DNA of 64,000 bases from Epiperipatus broadwayi (taxonomy: Eukaryota > Onychophora > Udeonychophora > Euonychophora > Peripatidae). Positions 57,190 through 64,000 of this stretch are shown in pieces (the stretch's first letter is position 1; the number at the start of each line of letters is the position of its first letter). A program made the translations under genes and the position numbers. Where the stretch lies: contig JAQFVV010006306.1 of the NCBI GenBank assembly GCA_028023455.1, positions 2,693,001 through 2,757,000 on the forward strand. Direction: 5' to 3'. The notes under the pieces are model-generated. The model searched no databases. It was not told the origin of the DNA and saw nothing but the letters and a program-made list of their open reading frames with translations.

Positions 57190-57636
57190 TATGTAATTTA
57201 AACAGAAGGGATTTACACCTTAAGCACATGCGCTATAATATTTGTTATAATAGCTCAGCTATGTCTTATTGAGTACTGAAGATACTCTCAAACCAGAGCA
57301 CAATAAAGAGACTTTTGAAAAAATAGAAGCGGATGTCTTATTTTTTGTATTTAAATTGAAAAATTGTGCAAATGTTAATACATATATATATAAAGAAATT
57401 CATGGATATAGAATGAATAAAGAAACATCTTCATGCTCTCAAACTAAGATGCTTTAGATTGGCCTATATAAGTGAATTTTGATATAAAAAAAATAGCTGG
57501 CCACTCTTATCTTTTCAAAAAGTCTCCTGTCCTTTGGTTTGAGAGTATTCTCAGTACCCAACGAGACTTCATTGAACTATTATAATAATATTACAGAGCA
57601 TGTGTTTAGGTGTAAATCCTGTTTAAATTATGTATT
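57190..57636. mobile_element. Foldback with 145-bp imperfect arms
   Basis: Arms 57190-57340 and 57497-57636 are inverted copies: GATTTACACCT with AGGTGTAAATC, CTCAAACCA with TGGTTTGAG, and ATGTAATTTAAACAG with CTGTTTAAATTATGTA. The centre holds the rest of a 62-codon frame (57269-57457) that is not recognised. No ribozyme core seen. Confidence 0.78.
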
Positions 57637-58489
57637 TTACAATATTTCACATTAAATTATTAATTTTTAATTTTGTATTAATTTATACACTGTTGACCCA
57701 TAGATATGCTAAATCATAAGTCTGAATCCTTAATCCATTCATATTTAGAGAGTTTTCTGGGTCATGGAATCCCTAGATTGTGTTTTTCTGCTGATTCTGA
57801 ATACTTTCCATTCCACAAGTATAGAACTCTGACAGGCTTAGTCCTCACCCCCTTTTTTAAAAACTTGCCTATTCTTATGGTTCGTTGGGTTAAATCTATT
57901 TTTGAAAGTTCTTAATTAAATTTAAGTAAATGTCTTATGTTTAATTCGGATATATAATTTGAAAAACAGTTTTATTAATTTAACCATTTTTCAATTTAAT
58001 TTCAGCCATATCTGATGGTTACTAATTTTCTGTGTGATTTCCATGGAATTTTATTATTATTCAATATATTACATTCTTGTTTTTTAGACCTCACCTTTGC
58101 CAATACATCTTAACATTCTGGCCCCTTAAAGTTTTTTCTATTTTTTTTCTATTGTCAAGTTGCCTTTTTTTTTTTCATTCCTTGAATTATAGTGCTTACT
58201 TTTTTTGTAGATGAGTTTATTATTTTGTTTTTTAGTTTTGAGTTCTCATTGTTCTTGAGAATTCATTATTCCATTTTTAGTGGAAATTCCAATACCAGTT
58301 TATGTTGGCGAAGGGTGTTTTGCAATGCTTTAGAAGGATGAAATTGTAAAAACATAATCATTTCATCTATGCTCATGAATAAAATTTAGGAACTCGTCAA
58401 TTGGATATAACTAAACATCCAGGCCATAAGCCATTGATGCAACAAAATGATAACATGAATAACAATACTAAGAATAACAGAGGCAAAAC
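57637..58489. other. No recognisable feature
   Basis: AT-rich. The 69-codon frame at 57706-57915 is unrecognised. Confidence 0.4.
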
Positions 58490-58524
58490 TCTCCAGTGAT
58501 CATGTGAAGTATTAAGAATATTAC
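58467..58524. repeat. Minimal family D remnant between short direct repeats
   Basis: AGGCAAAACTCTCC is fused to GTGATCATGTGA, the two D termini joined with all else gone. TACTAAGAATA and TATTAAGAATA lie on either side (10 of 11 matching), which looks like a target duplication around a very short insertion. Confidence 0.6.
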
Positions 58525-59149
58525 AAAGATATGCTCAGGAAATTTTAGCTGAAGCAATTTGTAAAGAAGGATGGACAGTTTTCTCAGCTTGAAATTGAAG
58601 TTTCGTTTATAATGGTATGATAAATTTTCATACGAGTTCACACAATATTAACCACACCCATCATCCAGATGATCCCAAAAACTTTCATTGTAATTTATTT
58701 CTCTCCCTTTCAGATATGATTTGAAGAATGTTGCATTTTTTATTTTGAGCCAATCTCAAAATTGTTGTTCATTCTCAATTTTTATATTAATAATTAATAA
58801 TCTATCTACATAAGCAAGTGACCATCAATTTGATTGATGGGATTGAAAAAGCCATGTAATTTTGCTTCAATATTAACTATATTCCTGAACTACTGTCTAT
58901 TTCCATTGTAATCATTTTTTCTATAAATTTGCAGTTCCGTCATTTAATGTCCATGTTCTGAGGTAAGTGCTTCGTAAGAAATTTACCTCCTTTATTTTTC
59001 TGTAAGTGCGTTGTTTTTTTTTATTAAGAAAAAATTTACAGTGTCAAATAGCTACATTTTGCTGATTACAATTTTATGTAGAAGTTCAAAGTTTTGCAAC
59101 CAATCTGTGTGGTGTTGTCATCATATTATTTAGTGCAGTAGTCTGAGAT
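58525..59149. other. No recognisable feature
   Basis: AT-rich spacer. Confidence 0.4.
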
Positions 59150-59970
59150 GTTGTCTCATCATCAGATATGGTTATCTGTATCCACAAAGAGATGCTTTGG
59201 CAGAAGGAGGCGATCTCTGTTCTTCATGTTTATTAGTATTTTTTTAAAAGTTTTCCAAGGATCACTATGTCTTTGTCTGAAGATATGTTGGCATCTGGTG
59301 ATCCATAAGGCATGTAGTAGGCATGCCACTAGCCTGATAGTTGTATACTTTCCTTCTTTCATTGCTCGATCAATTGACAGGACATTGCCTCAGCCAGAGG
59401 AAATGCTTGTGATAATTTTGTTTCTAGGGTATCTCAAGTATGAGCAAGCATAGAAGATGTGCTCCAGTGTTTTTTCATGTATATTACAAAGTTTACATAT
59501 GGGGCTTATTTGACGAAATCCTCTTTGCATCACCAAAAAATGATTGGTGGGCAAAGAGGACAAGATAAACTTAATTATAAAATCAACCAGCTTTGGTCCT
59601 AACCACAGTTTTTTACTCTTTGTTTCCTATTTTTGGTTTTCCAGTATATACATGTCAGATGCTATTTGGTGTTGCATGTAAAACATTGTTTATTCCTCCA
59701 TGTGCAATTTTTTGCTGTGTGGCCTATTTCTCTTCTGCAAATAGTTTTATTTTTGTTTACTTATTTTAAAAATCCTAATGTTTTGCATGTCATTTGTAGT
59801 ACTAACATATCTATTTTTAAATTGGGCTTGCAATTTAGGCTCAATTAAGAACTGTTGCTCAAATTTATCATCATACCTTCTCCACAGTGGCTGATCTAAA
59901 AAGATTATTTCAGAAAAATCTTTATAGACACGTTTCCGGAAAGGATTTTGGGAGTTACTTAAGTGCAAAA
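59150..59970 (-). pseudogene. LINE reverse-transcriptase C-terminal remnant, second copy
   Basis: Read leftward: a frame at 59968-59747 with QPLWRRYDDKFEQQF; then, across a frame change, KLVDFIIKFIL and LPTNHFL; CKLC with a following H and C (zinc-knuckle); then the frame 59362-59162 with RLVACLLHALWITRC. Block order and spacing match the remnant at 6240-6950, so these are two copies of one LINE family in the same orientation. Frameshifts break it and the catalytic domains are absent. The plus-strand frame at 59148 is a shadow. Confidence 0.74.
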
Positions 59971-60150
59971 AGATTCATAATGCAAGTAGATTAAGGTCTG
60001 TATAGTAATTGATTAATAATAAAAAGATTTTGACACTATGATTGAAAAATAAGTCTAAAAAATTATTAAACTACATTTTGTTATACAATATTATTTAAAA
60101 GATCCAATTATTTCTTACTTGTTTAAAGCATAAGTTGTTTCAATTAACAT

Positions 60151-60475
60151 TACTCATGATATATATATACAGAAGAGATGATAATAGATGGACAGTTGAA
60201 ATTTTGAACTGGATTCCTAGTGCTTGTAAAAGATCTAGAAAGTGACCACATGTGAGATGGATTGATGAAATAAGGAAGTGTGCTGCATTGATTACTCATG
60301 ATATATATATATACACAGAAGAGATGATAATAGATGGACAATTGAAATCTTGAACTGGATTCCTAGTGTTTGTAAAAGATCTAGAAAGTGACCACATGTG
60401 AGATGGATGGATGAAATAAGGAAGGGTGCTGGATTGATGTGGAGAAGAGAGACTAGAGATCGGAGAATGATGATG
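60151..60475 (+). mobile_element. RTE 3' fragments in tandem duplication
   Basis: A 142 bp unit containing RTE coding text (DDNRW, WIP, HVRW-DE-RK) occurs at 60151-60292 and again from 60293. Each unit begins TACTCATGATATATATATA. The second extends to the RDRR region and a GATGATGAT tail. Both share the same stop after the RSRK segment, so the duplication happened after insertion. Confidence 0.83.
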
Positions 60476-60489
60476 ATTCATGATATACT

Positions 60490-62584
60490 GTATATATATA
60501 TCAAATCATTTTTTAAAAATATATTTTTTGGATTAATCAAAAATAATCTATTGGCCATATAAAATTATTAAAAAAAGAAGTAAGTTTTTTGATGCAATTC
60601 CCAGGAAGAAAAGATTGCTACTTTAGTTCTTTGTTAATAGTTAAGGTCAAAAAATAGTTAAGATCTTTTCTACCATTTTCCCATTCATTCTTTTCTGTTC
60701 TACTCTGTTTTATTTTTTTACCATCTCATAAATTTTTAAACATTCTTTTTTGTTTTTTTTAAAAGAAAAAAAATTAGTGAAACTAAATTGCGATTGATTT
60801 TTAGAGCTGAACAAATTTTCTGTTAAGGGAAAGTCTTAATAAAGAATAGTGAGAAAATAAAGGGGTTGTATTATTATTTTAATTTTTATTAGGATTAATG
60901 TTTTATTAAATTGATTAAACTTTTAGTGCATTATTGTGCTACCATCACTAGAAAATGTACTGCTCTCATATATATAATAGGGGTCAACAGATCGCAAATG
61001 AAAATAGATGTGAATTGTTTTATGTATCAATAGACGGCAACGTAATTCTCTTAAATTATATAATCTAAGTAAAACATTCATATCCTCGTATTGAATAGAT
61101 GTTTTCAGAAGAGACCCTAACCCAAGAGGAGATTGCTAATGCTATTTACGTGACTCTAGTATATTTGGAAATGTTTCTGATCTGCGATGAGAAATCTTTA
61201 TCATTTAAAGTTATGGACAAGAGATATGTTTTCAGTTGAGACTGTCAACAGAAGACGTCTCCGTTGTTGGTTTTTTTTTATGGTTGGGGGGTGGGGGGTG
61301 GGTGCCGTTATATCTGCCAACATGTTGTTTTAGATTAACGTTATAATTGTTTTCATTTTTATGATCCATTTGTACTTTATTTTATGATCTTAAGGGGAGA
61401 AATATTTACGAGTGTTTAAGGAGGAGATGAAAAGATAGAATGTCACGTTCGTCTAGCTGTGTAAGAGATGCCTTGACAACAAAATCAAGGTTGTTTATTG
61501 ATATTGGGATTTGTCTGTTGATTGATTTTAATGATTATATATATATAGGGTGTATTGGCTTGTTATTTAATCTGACTGTGATAACAAGGAATCTATTTTT
61601 ATAATGGTACTGTTCGTTAGATTGTGCTTGTGAGGTGAGTGAATAACAGTCATTTGTCATGAAAACGTATTATGGGAAAATGTGAACGTAGTTTTTTTTT
61701 TTCAAAATATAGATCTAATAATATATATCTCAAAATCACATTAAACAATTACAGGATTGTACCTAAATAGAATGTCTTCAAGATAAACTTTCATTACGAA
61801 GATATAGCTAAGAATAAAGTATAATAAAGTTGTTACATTTTTATTTACTATTGTCAAACTGACTACTCACAACTTTGACACCATCCATCTCTGATAAATA
61901 CAATAATGATTATTATTAATCATTTTCTAAACTAGAGATTATCTCAGCACAGATATAAACTTTAAACGCCAGTTAAAGATTAATATATCTGATTTTTTAA
62001 TTTTAAACACATACGCATGGAATTATTCACTTTTTTCTTTCCAATGGGTAATATATTTATAGATATATAATAAAATTGTACAGATAGTCATAGTATTGAA
62101 TATTTCATAAATAAAAAGTTTCTGCATAATTTAAAATACACACTACAATGTATTTAAAACATTCAAACGAAATCGCCACATATTGTTTCACAGATTAGTT
62201 TGTACAGTTACCGCAAAAGTCGTATTTTAGTTTTCTGAGGGTTTTTTGTTTTTGTTTTTAATGGAATAAAAATACCCATATTCATTTGTGAATGATGTTG
62301 ATGATAAATAAGATCATATATTTAAACAAATTTTATTCTTTGTCAACAAAAACGAGTTAACTATCGAATTTTGTTTTTTTTTCTTTAGCTGTGTAATTCT
62401 GTAAGTAATGTTAATACGTTTCTCAAGAAAAGATTAAATTTTATTTGATAATTTAACAAACAATTCCCTGAGCATTGCTTTCAACCTGGGAGGTCATAAT
62501 CATAGCGCTCGAATTTATTGGCTATACTGGTGTATTAGGAAGAACCACAGCATTAATATTTGATGATTAATATGAAATGGTACA
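60490..62584. other. No recognisable feature (about 2.1 kb)
   Basis: AT-rich; a G-run occurs near 61286-61302. No supported gene or known repeat of this window. Confidence 0.4.
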
Positions 62585-63125
62585 TCAATGATTTGGTCAA
62601 CGTGGACTATAAGGGTAGCAATTTATTTAGAGCGCTTAAGAAATTTTTATTCTATATCAAATAATTCTCCCCTTCGTGCCTGGTATATCAATATGCTTAA
62701 AGAATATGCTGACATATTTAATGTCAGCTTTAGAACCCATCCAAATTTGAATAAGCTCTTAAACAATTCAAAGGATAGGTTGACTCCAGACCAGGCTCCA
62801 GATTGTTTACAAAATCAGTTGCAATGAACCTAATTGCAAAGCAATATACTATGGGGAATCACACACTAATAGCACTACTAGGCTGGCATAATGTCAATAC
62901 ATGCATTCTTGCACAATGAAAGATCCCCATGTGAAGTCAATGTTTTTTTTGGTGCATCAAATGGGATCGCCATGATTTCAATTCACGGAATATTAAAATA
63001 GTATGTGCTGAGTGCAACAACCAGAAAAACAATTAAAGAGGCATGGTTTATCGCTAATAACATCCCTGCAATAAACAGAAAAGACTCTTGTATGGTCTTG
63101 TTCTAGAAGTGGAATATGTAAATTA
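62585..63125 (+). pseudogene. Penelope-like C-terminal GIY-YIG remnant, copy 4
   Basis: The frame 62588-62827 has YLERLRNF, NVSFRTHPNLNKLLNNSKDR and then P-D, equivalent to FKVSFQMPPATNRLINNSKD in copy 1. A frameshift follows. The nuclease part continues as KISCNEPNC, IYYGESHT, TTRL and, at the end, TIKEAWFIANNIPAINRKD. The YIGET motif is YYGES. Copy 4 diverges clearly from copies 1-3 and lacks their downstream hammerhead-shaped motif, so it belongs to another subfamily. Confidence 0.83.
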
Positions 63126-63207
63126 CAAATTTACATATTAACCGTCGAATATTGTTCTCGAAGTGGAATATGTAAATTACAAATTGACATATTAACTGTC
63201 GAATATT
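63100..63207 (+). repeat. 54-bp tandem duplication at the end of Penelope copy 4
   Basis: Units 63100-63153 and 63154-63207 differ at few bases. Each includes GAAGTGGAATATGTAAATTA and an internal short palindrome. Confidence 0.88.
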
Positions 63208-63539
63208 ATCATGTACTTTCCAAATAATAATACTAGTATAGCCGATAAATTTGGTGCTGTGATTGTGATCCCTGGGTCAAAAGCATTGATCAGCAGATTA
63301 TTCGTTAAATTATCCAAATAAAATTCAGTCTTTTCTTGAGAAGTTAATTATAAATACGCTGAATAGAACGTAATTTACATGATTATCAGAAATTTAGCAG
63401 ATACACAAATAAAATGTATTGAATTTAGTTGTAATTAATTTATTACTTAAATATCTCCTTATATGATTCATCAAACATAATAGATAGTGATTCAAAGGCT
63501 TATTCATCCACAGATTTCTTTCTTTTTTTATATATACAA

Positions 63540-63860
63540 AGTTTGGGCTATTCAGGTTTCTAGAAGATTCCTATATCTTTTAAAGCTGATGTTTAATATC
63601 CAAAAAGTCTTCAGTACTTCAGTGATTTTTTTATAAAAGTTCTCCCTTCTGTCATGAAACAAGAATATTTTTTTGATACAGGATAAATGTAAAAATCTGG
63701 TTGCAGCAAAGGATTGTCTTTTTATGTATTGAGTAATCATTTCTTCAAACGATAGGATTTTTCTCATTAATTTATGATCATATAGGCATTCTCTCTGCCA
63801 ATACTTGACAAGCCACAACATATGATAGGTCAGGTTAAATAAAAACTTGGAGAACAAGCC
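63540..63860 (-). pseudogene. Possible LINE-related frame
   Basis: The 101-codon minus frame includes LTYHMLWLVKYWQREC, which resembles the stretch after the reverse transcriptase domain in some LINEs. I could not match it to the other LINE remnants here. It may be chance. A 46-bp tandem duplication overlaps its upstream end. Confidence 0.3.
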
Positions 63861-63899
63861 ACAACATATGATAGGTCAGGTTAAATAAAAACTTGGAGA
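63808..63899 (+). repeat. 46-bp perfect tandem duplication
   Basis: Two consecutive units starting ACAAGCCACAACATATGATA, identical across their length (63808-63853 and 63854-63899), indicating a very recent duplication or an assembly artefact. Confidence 0.93.
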
Positions 63900-64000
63900 A
63901 CAATACCAAAGCCTGCAGTCAGGGTCAGAAGAAGGCATAATCACAGCGATGTATTTTATGTATACACTTCTCTTTTCTATTCTCTGTCTTGAATTCATTC

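Noticed and set aside
57706-57915. 69-codon frame with a plausible start as a small gene
   Set aside because: No recognisable family, no supporting signals, and length within the chance range for this composition.

Overview
This window is AT-rich animal-type nuclear DNA (GC well under a third by eye) and I find no intact host gene in it. Nothing reads as an operon, rRNA or CRISPR array, and the open frames over 60 codons are chance frames, a microsatellite, or pieces of transposons. The transposon mix (RTE-type LINE, Penelope-like retroelement with GIY-YIG nuclease, hAT, Merlin and mariner DNA transposons, tRNA-derived SINEs) points to a metazoan, most likely an invertebrate. I cannot name the species. 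It could be an intergenic stretch or part of a very long intron.

The striking content is a set of short non-coding repeats built around hammerhead-ribozyme (HHR) motifs. I call them family A (about 430 bp unit; copies near 2.0, 7.9, 8.4, 15.7, 24.2, 26.6, 30.2, 34.1 and 45.3 kb), family D (about 457 bp unit; near 0.95, 4.1, 16.7, 37.0, 38.2, 46.1, 52.0, 56.3 and 58.5 kb) and family E (about 375 bp; near 20.5, 38.4 and 54.9 kb). A and D carry the ordered core stem I, CTGANGA, stem II, GAAA, short palindromic stem III, NUH, stem I', with pairing-preserving changes between copies. They look like animal retrozymes. Many copies are head-to-head inverted dimers flanked as a unit by 12-17 bp direct repeats, which implies that the palindrome inserted in one event. 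E joins a tRNA-like pol III promoter to a hammerhead-like motif. Three Penelope-like copies also end in a conserved hammerhead-shaped motif whose core reads ATGA[A/T]TA instead of CTGANGA, which would swap the C3-G8 pair for A3-U8.

Layout: 1-6 kb, hAT MITE, first A and D copies, SINE; 6-7 kb, LINE C-terminal remnant; 7.7-9.0 kb, a 1.35 kb nested foldback; 11.3-12.1 kb, Penelope copy; 14.1-15.5 kb, Merlin; 15.6-17.5 kb, A and tandem D; 18.0-23.5 kb, three RTE fragments and a second Merlin piece; 24.2-34.4 kb, A elements, SINEs and Penelope remnant; 34.8-39.1 kb, D, E and a small repeat family; 39.6-40.6 kb, complex foldback; 40.6-43.4 kb, Penelope remnant and SINE; 43.4-44.3 kb, tetranucleotide microsatellite; 44.4-57.6 kb, A, D and E copies, a foldback with a SINE in its loop, a mariner, more hairpins; 59.1-64 kb, LINE and Penelope remnants.

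No gene here works with another in a pathway. The plausible interaction is parasitic: RTE or Penelope reverse transcriptases may have moved the SINEs and ribozyme repeats in trans. The RTE copies and the ribozyme repeats share target-site duplications of 12-17 bp.
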